Below are positions 37,625 through 48,944 of a stretch of 64,000 nt of DNA, piece after piece. Below the pieces are notes generated by a model that did not search any database, was not told the origin of the DNA, and saw only the letters and a program-made list of their open reading frames with translations. A program made the position numbers and the translations under genes. This DNA is from Symbiodinium kawagutii (taxonomy: Eukaryota > Sar > Dinophyceae > Suessiales > Symbiodiniaceae). Within the stretch, counting starts at the first letter, position 1. Each line of letters begins with the position of its first letter. The stretch spans positions 506,560-570,559 of the forward strand of contig VSDK01020374.1 in NCBI GenBank assembly GCA_009767595.1, given 5' to 3'.

Positions 37625-38400
37625 TTGTTGTTCCTTCTGTCCCAGTTCAACCAGACAGTCGCGTTCGCAGACAAACAAATTAAATTTGCACTGAAAGTAT
37701 TGAGGGAGTTTGTTTTCTTTTTTGTTTACATGATTTGTGAGTGCATATGTTTTTTACATGTATATATAGATAAGTGTGTATGTTTTTTTAATATTATTTT
37801 ATGTTTATCATACTATAATATTGTTTTTTGTTAGTGTAACATATTTCATTATTTTATTTTACATTATCTTATCTTGTATTATATTAAGTAATAACGGCTT
37901 ATATCATACTAAATTATATTTGTTTTTCATTTGAAAATATATTTCAATATATTGTTTATTTGATATGATATTATATTTAATGTAAATTCGATTCTATTTT
38001 AGATAAGAATTTACTGAAATATTTTTCATTATTTTATATTATCTTATTAGATTATGTTAAATTAGATTATCTTCTATTTTTGTTTTATATTATATGTTAT
38101 TTTATTATACTATATTTCATTAAATTCTATTGCGTTATATTGTTATATTATATTGTATTATGTTAATTTACTTTATATTGAATTGAATTATATGATGATA
38201 TTAAATGATTTTTATTATATTACATCATAATATAATATATTTATTATTCTATAATGTATTGTAACGTATTTCTATTTATATATGTATATCTTTATTTTTA
38301 TTTGTGTATGTTCATTTTTATCCCTACATGTTTGACCTTTAATTATTTAGCTAATTAGTTAGAATATGGTCATTTTATAAAGTGATCTACTTCAAACATC
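37625..38400. other. AT-rich block downstream of the ETHE1 gene
   Basis: About 780 bases made almost wholly of A and T, with many TATT, TTAT and ATAT steps. Composition is far from the mixed flanks and changes sharply near 37.66 and 38.39 kb. No reading frame or tandem unit is evident. It could be a 3' flank remnant, a matrix-attachment-like tract or an old insertion. Confidence 0.7.
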
Positions 38401-38510
38401 TCTGGGCCCGGCATCACCATGACTCAACTGAGCAGCGTTCAAACCTTCGTCAATACTTGGAATCACGATTTCGCACAAAAGTGAAATGGAGGCTACCATG
38501 GATCACAAAT

Positions 38511-38625
38511 GGGTGTTTCAGAAAATAGGAGTACCCGTGGGTACCCCCAAATCATCTCAGACTCATCACTTTTAGTAACCAACCAGCCAATTTTTGAGGT
38601 ACCCAAACTGGCTTGAGAAACCACC
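38511..38625. mobile_element. MITE family D copy
   Basis: GGTGTTTCAGAAAATAGGAG at the left and GGCTTGAGAAACCACC at the right; interior AAATCATCTCAGACTCATC. Confidence 0.6.
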
Positions 38626-38701
38626 AGGACTAGTTGTTGTTTAGCCATTACTGTTGATTCTTCTCCCCCTATTATTATTAACCATATAATACCCTACAAA
38701 T

Positions 38702-38804
38702 GTAGGCTTCCGAAAGCCTACCCTCACTGGAGGTTCAGGCATCTCGCAGAAGCTTGCGGCTTAGAAATCCAAGGCCTTGAGGCCGCGGGCCGGTTTCCGG
38801 CCGC
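38702..38804. repeat. cluster of short GC-rich hairpins
   Basis: GTAGGCTT-CCGA-AAGCCTAC, CAAGGCCTTG and GGCCGG-TTT-CCGGCC follow one another within about 100 bases. Confidence 0.6.
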
Positions 38805-38863
38805 AGCTGGTGCGAAAAGAGCAGTCGTAAGGCATCATCGTCGTCAATAGCCACTGTGACCAA

Positions 38864-39030
38864 TGAATCAATCAATCAATCAATCAATCAGTCAATCAAT
38901 CAATCAGTCAATGAATCAATGAATCAATGAATCAATGAATCAAGCGATCAATCAATCAAGCAATCAAGCAAACAATCAACCGGCCAATCAACCGACCAAT
39001 CAGCCAATCCAACAATCAATCAAACACATC
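38864..39030. repeat. degenerate (CAAT)n tract
   Basis: AATCAATC units with CAGT, GAAT, AAGC and GACC variants over about 165 bases, just before the 40-bp array. Confidence 0.9.
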
Positions 39031-39139
39031 ATCATTAAGCTTGTTCCCCACCTGTCAGGTGAGGGTTGTTAGATTTTATCAGAGCTGTCATGCTCCTTCC
39101 TCTTCCTCTCCCCATCCCCATCCTCATCCTCATCCTCCT

Positions 39140-39253
39140 CCACCACGAGCATCCACGCCCAGTGGTCGCTGCCGGACCTCCACCACGGGCATCCACGCCT
39201 AGTGGTCGCTGCCGGACCTCAACCACAACAGGCCAAGCCCAGTGGGCCCTGCC
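39140..39253. repeat. 40-bp tandem repeat running into the N gap
   Basis: Copies start at 39140, 39180 and (diverged) 39220, built on CCACCACGRGCATCCACGCC followed by YAGTGGTCGCTGCCGGACCT. The array continues into the gap. Confidence 0.85.
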
Positions 39254-39768
39254 NNNNNNNNNNNNNNNNNNNNNNNNNNNNNNNNNNNNNNNNNNNNNNN
39301 NNNNNNNNNNNNNNNNNNNNNNNNNNNNNNNNNNNNNNNNNNNNNNNNNNNNNNNNNNNNNNNNNNNNNNNNNNNNNNNNNNNNNNNNNNNNNNNNNNNN
39401 NNNNNNNNNNNNNNNNNNNNNNNNNNNNNNNNNNNNNNNNNNNNNNNNNNNNNNNNNNNNNNNNNNNNNNNNNNNNNNNNNNNNNNNNNNNNNNNNNNNN
39501 NNNNNNNNNNNNNNNNNNNNNNNNNNNNNNNNNNNNNNNNNNNNNNNNNNNNNNNNNNNNNNNNNNNNNNNNNNNNNNNNNNNNNNNNNNNNNNNNNNNN
39601 NNNNNNNNNNNNNNNNNNNNNNNNNNNNNNNNNNNNNNNNNNNNNNNNNNNNNNNNNNNNNNNNNNNNNNNNNNNNNNNNNNNNNNNNNNNNNNNNNNNN
39701 NNNNNNNNNNNNNNNNNNNNNNNNNNNNNNNNNNNNNNNNNNNNNNNNNNNNNNNNNNNNNNNNNNNN
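39254..39768. other. assembly gap (N x 515)
   Basis: Unsequenced. It separates two different tandem arrays, so the break probably reflects repeat collapse. Confidence 1.
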
Positions 39769-40450
39769 AGAATGTCAGAAGAGATGTCAGAAAGAATGTC
39801 AGAAAGAATGTCAGAAGAAATGCCAGAAAGAATGTCAGAGAGAATGTCAGAAGAGATGTCAGAAAGAATGTCAGAAGATATGTCAGTCAGAGAGAATGTC
39901 AAAAGATATGCCAGAAAGAATGTCAGAGAGAATGTCAAAAGAAATGCCAGGATAGAATGTCAGAAGAGATGTCAGAAAGAATGTCAGAAAGAATGTCAAA
40001 AGATATGCCAGAAAGAATGTCAGAGAGAATGTCAGAAGAGATGTCAGAAAGAATGTCAGAAGATATGTCAGTCAGAGAGAATGTCAAAAGATATGCCAGA
40101 AAGAATGTCAGAGAGAATGTCAGAAGATATGTCAGAAAGAATGTCAGAGAGAATGTCAGAAGAGATGTCAGAAAGAATGTCAAAAGATATGCCAGAAAGA
40201 ATGTCAGAGAGAATGTCAGAAGACATGTCAGAAAGAATGGCAGAAGATATGTTAGAGAGAATGCGAAAAGATATGCCAGAAAGAATGTCCGACTAGAAAG
40301 TTGTCAGAAAGAATGTCAAAAGATGTGCCAGAAAGGATGTCAGAAAGAATGTCAAAAGGTATGCCAGAGAGAATGTCAGAAGATATGTCAGAAAGAATGT
40401 CAGAAGATATGTCGGAGAGAATGTCAGAAAGAATTTTGTTTTAAATGCTG
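39769..40450. repeat. 12-bp tandem repeat array
   Basis: Unit close to AGAATGTCAGAA, with variants GATATGTCAGAA, GAAATGCCAGAA and AATGTCAAAAG. A longer block recurs about 185 bp apart (around 39881 and 40066), including the odd GTCAGTCAG step, so there is higher-order structure. Derived frames (RMSE, CQKE) are by-products. Confidence 0.93.
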
Positions 40451-41092
40451 GAGAGAATGTCAGACAAAAGTGGAGCCAACAAGCGGTGTTGAAATGACAT
40501 GGTGGGGTTTACTCGAAGTAAAGTATTTTTTTGAGTCAGTCATCATTGAATCATCATTCACCATTTTGAGTGATACCAATCAATAACCACTATCATTGTG
40601 AATGAACATGATGACCATTCGATGGGTGTGTCCATAACTGTTGCTAACAGTTGTTTGTTTTCCTGGTTGGGATGGCGGGGTTTGTCAAGGGGGTGCCCCC
40701 ACGTGCGGCTGGTCTTCCTGCTCCGAACACGTTACCGTCCTCTTTGGATCCCTGCCACGCTGGCAACGCATTGCCTTAAAATGATTGCTGACTTCAAGCA
40801 TGAACAGTTGCATAGTACAAAATCTTTGGATATGCTTGGTCAAAATGTTTATCGAACACATGTTTTTTGTTGCATACTTGAGGAATACATATTTATGTTT
40901 GTCTATTCGTATGTGTATTTGTATTTTTCTGTGTGTAGTGTTCATTTCGGTGTTCATTTCTATGCACTATTATGCAGCATGCGCTCATATGTTTCACATA
41001 TCTTGAAGATCACATTTTGCAAATGCTGTAATGTAACCCTTATACCTACACATTTGCACATGCACAAGGCCGCACCGCGGAAAACTGATGAG

Positions 41093-41185
41093 CGGTTTCA
41101 AACATTTTGCATTTTCCCCTAGTGGTTATACACAAAAGGTTGGCTGACCAACATGTTTCATAGGCGTGGTTCGACCACCAACCAG
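41093..41185. mobile_element. MITE family A copy
   Basis: CGGTTTCAAACATTTTGCAT to GGTTCGACCACCAACCAG. Left terminus eroded. Confidence 0.6.
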
Positions 41186-42041
41186 AAGATATGATCTCGC
41201 CTTCGTTTTCAGCATTCGAAATGCTGTGCTTTGAGTGGTGTCAGTCCCATCAGTTGGATGACTCCAATCCCCATGGCTTTCACGGTCCAGGTTCCGCCAC
41301 CTGGTCCGCCACGTTGCCAGGATGCGTCCCTGCTGCTGTTGCGCTTCGAATGTGCCATTCGATCCTTACCCTTCGCTGTCTTAGTGGATCGGTGCCTTGG
41401 CAGTGGCACAGCCAAGCCATCAATCTTGACATGTTGGGAAGCTATTCATGAACAGCATGCTGCTATCATGCTTGACATATGAGTTAACATGAATATGGCC
41501 CCTTGAATATCCTTTCATCGGGTAAAGTAATGTTTTTACCTAGCGTGGCTAGGGCAGGGTGATCTGATAGCAACATGGTCCGTAGCTAGTAGTACTCAGA
41601 GCTAGTCGTATTCATTAATTAAAGGTTTTAGTCATAGCCAGTAATAAACATAGTTAGTAACTGTTGTTGATAGTGATTGTCATCACCGTGCTACTAAATA
41701 GCAGTGATTGAAAACATCATGGGCCATGGGCATACCCAGGGCGAGTTCCCTGAACAGCAAATCAAAGTGTTGGGATGATAGTTGATCAAGGTACCTTATT
41801 AGCGGGGACCCTTGGTATGGTCTTGTGGTTGTTAGTTCTATCGCCGTTGTTGCAGGCTGACACCAGCCCAGAATCTACCAAGATGCTTCAAGCCACAAAA
41901 TCGCATGAATGTGAATCCGTGAAAGGAGCCTGAGTGCCAAAACGCAAAAGTTGCTGTTTGAAGCAGAAAGGAAGCCCGAGTAAGTTGATGAATTGTGGTT
42001 ATGTGAGATGTGGCATTTGTTTGAAATTTTATATGTATTGG

Positions 42042-42401
42042 TATTGGTTTTGAACTTGCATGGGTGGTTTCACCAAAACAGGGGTAATAGGACATATAAA
42101 TACCTAGAGCCCCTCACCACTTAGTTTCTAGTAAGCGCTGCAGTATTTTGAGCGGACACAACTTCGCTGTTATTTTTTTGAGCGCCCGCGTTAGATTTTT
42201 GAGCGCTGGTGTCACATTTCCACGTTTTCAGCGTTGCGTTTTTGAGCGCGTGGCATATTTGAGTGCACTCAAAAAAGACAGCGAAGATATCAATCAATGT
42301 ATTATCAGGGCCAATATGAATCAATATGATCATTGCAATTATTTATTGGTTTTGAAATTGCAAGGGTGGTTTCACCAAAAAGGATACTAGGACATATAGA
42401 T
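42042..42401. repeat. 60-bp direct repeats bracketing a GAGCGC motif cluster
   Basis: TATTGGTTTTGAAMTTGCAW followed by GGGTGGTTTCACCAAAA occurs at 42042 and 42344. Between them TTTTTGAGCGC-like motifs recur about five times (near 42149, 42178, 42198, 42244, 42262), each linked to a GC-rich step. Confidence 0.7.
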
Positions 42402-42607
42402 GTATAATAGATCTTTAATATGAAGAACCAATTGCAACTATTGGTGAATTGGTTCCACCACACTTCGTCGACCTTCTCCTTGCTTGACTGTTTCGGGGGA
42501 GTGTCCACAGAAGCCGGGTGACATTTGGGCAGAATACCTGGGTCCATCCTGCCACAAGAGGTGCCATGTTGAGCTGAGACGCCGCGCCCCCGTTGCTGTC
42601 CACCGAG

Positions 42608-42704
42608 GCAAGAGCTATCGACCTGCTTGTTGGCTGTTGCTCTCTGGGACGTGTTGCCCCATTCGGAGCGCCAGGGTGTGCAAGGGAATGCCCTCAGCTT
42701 GCAC
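42608..42704 (+). CDS. candidate two-exon gene, exon 1
   Basis: A strong pyrimidine-rich acceptor (TGCTGTCCACCGAG|G) precedes 32 codons reading TCLLAVALWDVLPHSERQG. About 70 percent of third positions are G or C. It leaves in phase 0 at CAC|GTAGCG. On the minus strand the same bases read ASVDSNGGAASQLNMAPLV up to a GTATTC donor, so strand is not certain. Confidence 0.35.
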
Positions 42705-42974
42705 GTAGCGCAGCGCATGACTTTCCAGATAGACCAAACCAATTTCTTGGAAGGCTATAGCTCCATCTATATCTGGTGGCAAACCTGGTCATGTCAGCCG
42801 CAGCGCATGGATACACTATCGCTGATGAACATGTCACCAAGGAAAGCAGTCACTTTGAAGACCGAATGGCATCATGAGAGCCATGAAAACATATGAAAAC
42901 CTGGGACTATTGGCAGTGATCCATACCATCTCATGCCCATAATATGGATTCATTGGAATGTTTCCGATGGAAAG

Positions 42975-43114
42975 TCCATGACATCAGCGGGGCCGGGACT
43001 TGGTGATGGGGAAACCGTTGTGCTGCACGCTGACGAGGAGCTGCTGAGAGAGCTGCGCCACTGGGGACTGACGAAAGCAAATGGATCAGGCGAGCTAGCG
43101 GAAACGCTAAGCAA
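42975..43114 (+). CDS. candidate two-exon gene, exon 2
   Basis: Starts in phase 0 after GGAAAG, reads GDGETVVLHADEELLRELRH and GLTKANGSGELAETLSK, and leaves at AA|GTACAG. The DEELLRELRHWGL part is a convincing amphipathic helix. No family recognised. Phase agrees with the exon at 42608. Confidence 0.4.
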
Positions 43115-43990
43115 GTACAGTCATTGTTGTGAGTGACTAATGGTTTATGGTAGATTATACTAATATTAATATACAAGTGGTAATAATGGTTTAGAATTAG
43201 CGGCTAAGAGATATAAACACGAATGATTAATTCATGGTGGCTAATGGTTGATGATGGTTAATGGTTGATGATGGTTGATGGTTAATGATGGTTAATGGTT
43301 AATGAATTAATGATGGTCAATGGTTTATGATGATTAATGGTTATGGTTATTAATGGTTGATGATGGTTAATGTTTTTGGCCATTGAAGAGTTGCTGGCAA
43401 TTCAACATTGATGATGCAGATGTGTTTTTACCCATACATATCTAGGTTACAGTCTAATTGTGACATGTTGTGAATCATTTTCGGCTGTGTCACCAAGCAC
43501 ACTTGAACCATGTCGAACCATACTTAGGCATGTGCTTTACTAGACCCCTAGGCTCTTTCCGGCTGGTTTGCAGGGAATATCATTATCACTGTGGGAACTT
43601 TGGAAACCATCATTAAGTCCGTCAACCAGACAGCAGAACCATTCCACAAACCATTTTACACCTGCTTGGTTGAAGACACACAATGTCATTCATCAGTATA
43701 AACATTATATAATCGCCATTTGAAATTAAAACACTATTGTTTTGCCATTTTGCTCTAGTCGGTGTAATCAATACCATTCATCATTTTATTTTTTCTAAAT
43801 AATCATTAACGAGATATCATGTATGAATCATTTAGATTATTGGCCTAATGATCATAGTAAGTAAACATATTAGTTTTGTTAAAGTTTACGAGCTATATAG
43901 ACTAGCTATCACACAGTCTCATGATCACTCGACTAATTGCAATGGCTTTCTATATGCTTGATCACGGATCACCACCAGCCGTTCGGACAG

Positions 43991-44052
43991 GGGACACCAC
44001 GCCAGGCTTAGCTGCTCAACTGGTGGATGCCCTTTGGACTTCCTTGGCGGAG
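43991..44052 (+). CDS. candidate gene of three in-phase exons, exon a
   Basis: Acceptor TTCGGACAG|GG and donor GCGGAG|GTGCTA. Reads LAAQLVDALWTSLAE and leaves in phase 0, matching the next exon at 44212. Function unknown. Upstream exons are expected because it enters in phase 1. Confidence 0.35.
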
Positions 44053-44211
44053 GTGCTAGCACCCAGAGCATGCAGCCAGGCTTACCACAGAGAAACCGCA
44101 GAAATAGAAATAGCCCCTTTTTTTCTCCGTACCTTGTTTTTATCTGCGCAAAACACGTCTACAGCTGTGATGCCTTCTTTCTTCCGTGTCGTATCTCCGA
44201 ATTTCGTGCAG

Positions 44212-44286
44212 GCACGGGGTGTTCCCGTACGACGCTTTGCGCCGCATGTTGGCTTGGCGTTGGTCGGAAAGGCGCAGATCAGCAAG
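44212..44286 (+). CDS. candidate gene of three in-phase exons, exon b
   Basis: Exactly 75 bases between a strong acceptor (pyrimidine-rich tract, TTTCGTGCAG|G) and a consensus donor (CAGCAAG|GTGACA). The frame compatible with its neighbours reads VRRFAPHVGLALVGKAQISK. A second frame (HGVFPYDALRRM) has higher third-position GC and cannot be excluded. Confidence 0.45.
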
Positions 44287-44629
44287 GTGACACTGGCTCC
44301 AAGATGCTGTGTATGACAGGTACTGAGCCCTTAAGGCTTGCCATTGTGGGTCACTATGTTAGCTGGATATGATAAGTAATTACCAATAATAGGGGATATA
44401 CCAGCTATACGTGGCAGTGGGTGCACAGAGTTTAGGGCGACCATCTACTGCAGACATTGTTTAGCAGTTATCAATGAGCATGCCATGCTGACCAAAATGC
44501 CCAGTCGTTGAGCATTTGAGCACTTCTTGTGGCTTGACCCCGTGAAGCCCGGTTGCCATCGGTTGCCATCCTAATTGGGCAAGCTCGGCTATTCAGCCGC
44601 AAGCTCCGTCATGACCTGCAACTCGACAG

Positions 44630-44746
44630 GCCGCACGTTTGGAAGTGTCTGACAGCAAGTTCGTGCGAGACTCAGAGGATCTAGAGCAGACTGTCCTGGA
44701 GCTGCAGAACGCCCATGAACACACCATCTTCGATCTTTCCCATATA
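44630..44746 (+). CDS. candidate gene of three in-phase exons, exon c
   Basis: Acceptor AACTCGACAG|G, 39 codons, donor ATA|GTGGGG. Reads AARLEVSDSKFVRDSEDLEQ and then TVLELQNAHEHTIFDLSHIV, an acidic, helix-prone, coiled-coil-like sequence. It follows exon b in phase 0. No family recognised. Confidence 0.45.
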
Positions 44747-45832
44747 GTGGGGACCTATTTCAGATGATTCAACTTGGTACATTCAGACGTTCGGTTTCAT
44801 GGAACATGGCGAAACCTGGGCGAGGATTCTTTGCACATTTGCAATGACCTGAGATCAACCAGTTTGACCAACTGATCTTCTCACACCATGGGCAGCAACA
44901 GCGGTCCGAGTGTGGTCAAAGGTGGTCACAATAGGCATCTCCAGCCGTTGATAGCCACTTACTCACTGCAGATGCAAAGGGGGCACTGCCTGGTCTGGAT
45001 TACTATTCTCCGTTGCTCACTGAACAAGCAGAAATGCCGGAAATGCCAAGGGGTTGTCCGACTACAGCGGGTATCCAAGAAATAGGTTGCCTGAAACTTG
45101 TGGACTTTCTTGGACAATGCTTTGTGGGCACACCTGCCTTCAATTTTTGAGCATTCTTTGCATCTGCAGCTTCTGAGCAAGGTGGAGGCAGAATATCACA
45201 GAACCATGAGGCGTCGGACGGGCGAAGGCATTTGCGTAGATTGTTGTATGATGCTTGTACGTTCATCATCTAGGGCATGCAAGCCGCTAAACCCTAAACT
45301 CAAGGGGAACTGTACACAGCTGGCTTGGAATCTGCGAGCAATTCCTACCATTTTCCTTCCAGCTTCCATTTGATTGGGTGCTCTACCTTGAGCAAATTTA
45401 CAATGCTTGAGTTAATTACGGTTCATCATCAGTACATATTAGAACTCATTATGTCGAACTGACGCTAAAACTTTTGAGAAACCTTGCTAGGACTACACAC
45501 GCAGAGACCTTTGGGACGTTTAGTTTTGGACGTCAAGGGATCCGGATGTATTGTGCATTGCCGCTTTTGCCGTGGGACAAACAACGCGCCACAGATTAGT
45601 TTCCCATGACAATCCATGACATTCATTTACATCCGGATCACATCTTCGCAAAGCAAAGTGGTGTAGGTAGTTGTTCAATGTGTTGAACAACTATGATTCA
45701 CAGGGACGTAACTAAAAGCCGATATTTCAAATGATTTCAATAACCTCAGTACTGTAGTTAAATAGCTCCTCAGTCCTGTTCAATAGCTGAGCGCCAACCA
45801 GCTCAGTGCTAACTACCTCTTTCAAAGTTCAG

Positions 45833-45935
45833 CATCACGAACCCTGCGGTTTTGCCAGGCGACTTGGCTTGCCTTCCGAAAGCGTCTCAAGCGAGAAGCG
45901 GCTGGGCCTTTGAAAACTGGATGATGGGTTATGAG
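45833..45935 (+). CDS. candidate exon with consensus donor
   Basis: Acceptor TTCAAAGTTCAG|C and donor TATGAG|GTGAGT. 34 codons ending SGWAFENWMMGYE, entering in phase 2 and leaving in phase 0. It may belong to the same plus-strand gene as the exons at 44 kb, but a connecting exon is missing. Confidence 0.35.
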
Positions 45936-46045
45936 GTGAGTGTGGTGAATCATGGTGAGGGGCCTTGATTAAATGGCTTATGTTCACCAAACTTGGCTAA
46001 TTAGGCAACCACGGACCCCCAAGGCTAGACTCCATACGGCAACTG

Positions 46046-46240
46046 TTGCCCCGGGGCAAGCCATTTGGCATGGACAAGGAACCAGTGACCGTTTCAAGCT
46101 CCCATGATTCTGTGACTGATTCTGTGAAAGCCGCCTTGGGCCCAGGGATACTGAAACCAAAGATGAAACTCTTCAGCTTTCTAATGCCCAGGCACCGACT
46201 CCACCATCACCATCATTTTCTGATCATTCATCAGCAATGA
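46046..46240 (+). CDS. open segment, possible 3' exon
   Basis: The frame reads FGMDKEPVTVSSSHDSVTDS and on to a His-rich tail (HRLHHHHHF) before a stop at 46240. The first 45 codons look protein-like. The His run is a CAT-type simple repeat, and the true exon may end earlier near 46189. No recognised family. Confidence 0.2.
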   Translation: MPRGKPFGMDKEPVTVSSSHDSVTDSVKAALGPGILKPKMKLFSFLMPRHRLHHHHHFLIIHQQ

Positions 46241-46483
46241 AACCACCATGAAGCATCATAGAAGATCGTTGATTAAGCAAGATCAGCAGTTCTGCACCAT
46301 GAGAGTCAACGAGGGGCCAAGCGCCCAGATACCACATCCGGTGTATCATGCTGGCGCTGGTTCTAGAGGACAGATGTGCGCCAGGTTTAGCCACAGCCAC
46401 GGTTGTTCCGTGGCTCTGGGAGTGTAGTGGATTTTTTTTACAGGGCAAACTCATTTATGTATATGCCATTATCTGTCTAAATA

Positions 46484-46600
46484 TGTATATATATATATAT
46501 TATATGTGTGTGTGTGTTTATTTATTTATTTATTTATTTATCTATTTATTTTTCGTTTATTTATTTATTTTTCTATCTATTATATATATATAGTATATAT
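46484..46600. repeat. (AT)n, (TG)n and (TTTA)n cluster
   Basis: Consecutive AT, TGTG, TTTATTTA and TATA runs. Similar clusters occur at 53406-53500 and 57090-57460. Confidence 0.9.
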
Positions 46601-47641
46601 AATTTTGGTTTTAAAAAGATATATGTAGATTGGATCTATGCAATGGAGCAAGCTCAGGTTAGAAACAATGGAGTTATAAACTCAAGAACCGCTGTATAGA
46701 AAGCCAGAACACCAGAAAGGGAGCTGGCATGATAGCGCCACGTGGCGAGAGTTTTTTCGCGCCACCGGGGATGTGAAGATGTCTTGTCAGGGAGTGATTT
46801 TGAGCAATGTTGGAGCGACTTTTGATGAATAGAATATCTCTGTACCATCACCATTGGTGAAATAATTTTCTTGGCTAAAACTCCATCAGAACTATAGGAC
46901 TAGGCATGAGGAATGTAGGCCTTGGTCCCAGTAGCCAGAAAAATCGGCCCATATCCAAGCTCTATTTATGAATGATGCAAAACTCAGTAGGTCTAAGCCA
47001 TCCTTGGGTTCAAGCAGTTTCCACCACCGGAGACTGTAGGAGGCCAGCATGTCGCAGCTAAAGGAAGAATGCTGGGGACCCAGGTGGTTCGCTGGAGATC
47101 TTTGGGGCTGCGGGGCCTGCGAGTTTTATCCAATCTTCCTTGGAACATGGGGAGCTCCCAGCGAGTTGCCACATGGGGAGCCAACTCGGAGTTCCTGGCA
47201 CTTCCCAGAAGCTTCGTTTCGCACTCGTTAGGATCGTGGGGCACATCCGAACTACATTTTGATAATGGTTGGATTTGCCTAACTGGTAGTTAGCCAGGGA
47301 CCGGGTATTTTGGACGCAGTTTCAATGAACCACTGCTCCTGCCAGAAATCAACAGTTCAGAAGCTCAACTCAGAACGCCATATTCCCGGCGCAGGAAGGG
47401 TCCTGGGCACCTTTTCCCAGAATCCGAACAGCGCATGGCATCAAAAACACCCTGGCTCCACGGGAAACACAAACCCTGGAAAGGAAAGGGGATCTATCAA
47501 TCATTGTAGCATCAATGATTATTATCTGTCAATCATGATGGATTATCCAGGTTTATTCTGTAATTTTTCCCCTATGCAATCCATTATGGTATCCATATTT
47601 TTTTTTGCCTTTGCGATCACTTGGAATCGGAAACTGGGAAG

Positions 47642-47781
47642 CCACGCCAACAACGGTTGTGGGACCACTGGCGGAGTCCTGGAATGTCCTGGATGGATCT
47701 GGACTCACGTCGCTGCTGCGTCACACTCGCATCAAACACCTAGGCATCCAGGGACAACAGGGCTCACTTGAGTTTTGTTGA
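47642..47781 (+). CDS. candidate terminal exon
   Basis: After a T-rich tract and an AG at 47640-47641 one frame reads VVGPLAESWNVLDGSGL and SLLRHTRIKHLGIQGQQ to a TGA at 47779-47781, with roughly 60 percent G or C in third positions. Two other frames are also open here. Product unknown. Confidence 0.25.
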
Positions 47782-47818
47782 ATGACTGTGCCCTAAATAG
47801 TTGGGATGGCATTGTCAA

Positions 47819-47930
47819 TCATATGATGTTTTTTCACAGGGGTAGTACCCCCAAATCATCCCAATATTAATCAATTTATCGGTAGTGAAACCGTTTTTAG
47901 GGTCCCCTGGTTTGAGGAATCACCATATGA
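47819..47930. mobile_element. MITE family D copy
   Basis: TCATATGATG to CACCATATGA, with CAAATCATCCCAATATTAAT and GGGTCCCCTGGTTTGAGGAA. A solo right half lies at 11627-11665. Confidence 0.6.
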
Positions 47931-48944
47931 CTCACCGGACCATGCCGAATGGAAGGAGTGCTGACCATGGCCCCAGCAGACGCGACTGCTCACTCGCATG
48001 TGCCGGCCAGTGTGCTCCAAGCGTGTGGGTCAGTGTCATGGTGGTGATGAAGAGGTGGTGATCAAAGGTGGCCGGTTGGTTCATGATGGAGTCAATGGCT
48101 GGTCCGTACCTATCACCGCTTCATATTGGTCAGCAACGGCCACAAGGTGGTGATCAACAGTTGATCGCGATAAATCATCCACAATGATGTTTGAACGAGG
48201 TTGGATTTGGTCAATGACAGTAGTAGATCACCAATAATTAGCAACAAATCCAACAACGCCACTGGACCATCCACAACTGGTGTACCAGGCCCCCAATCAA
48301 ATCCATCAAATTGTGGGGCTTGCTGTGATAAGGGGCAGGCGCCCCAGCTTGCATAGCGAGATCAGTCACCCATCAAGTCGGTTGCTATTTATATAACATG
48401 TGTTTAGTCATAAGCAATCGGTGATACTTGACAAGAGAAGTAATAGTAGTTGACAACTTGTTCAACCAGTTGTTCTTTTATCACGACCGAGCATTTTATC
48501 ACACCTTACTCCAGTATACATGCATTGCTTTTAAACATTTATCAAACACTTGTTCAATGCCATTATTGACAACTGCTAGTAGCGCCGCTAATATCATCAT
48601 TGAATCATTGACACTGTTCACCACTGTTCACCGCCATTCTTGACCATGTAATAACCATCAATCAACCATTGCCGAGTGTCGAGCACCAGCCACCATCGAC
48701 GAAGGATATTGACCCCTATCATCCATTGACTGTTACTCAAGCATGATTGTCAATCACCAATGAACCATTATCAGTCAATATGTGCCATCTGTCAGCCACT
48801 ATAGTTAATTAACCACCGGCCATCATCAACTCAACCATCAAGCGCCATTGTTATCAATCTCGACCATTTTTGCAACCATTATCATCCATGATGGGTAATC
48901 AACATCAACCATTAGATACCATTGGTACTGAACGCCTGCCGTTG

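Noticed and set aside
39066..40586. 506-residue and related frames across the first gap
   Set aside because: Half of the sequence is N and the rest is the 12-bp repeat (RMSE, CQKE units).
42415..42742. 145-codon minus-strand frame
   Set aside because: Competes with the better supported plus-strand exon at 42608-42704; not excluded for the part near 42560-42600.
47049..47293. Overlapping frames on both strands at 47.05-47.29 kb
   Set aside because: All three plus frames and the minus strand are open and equally plausible, which shows a stop-poor base composition more than a gene.
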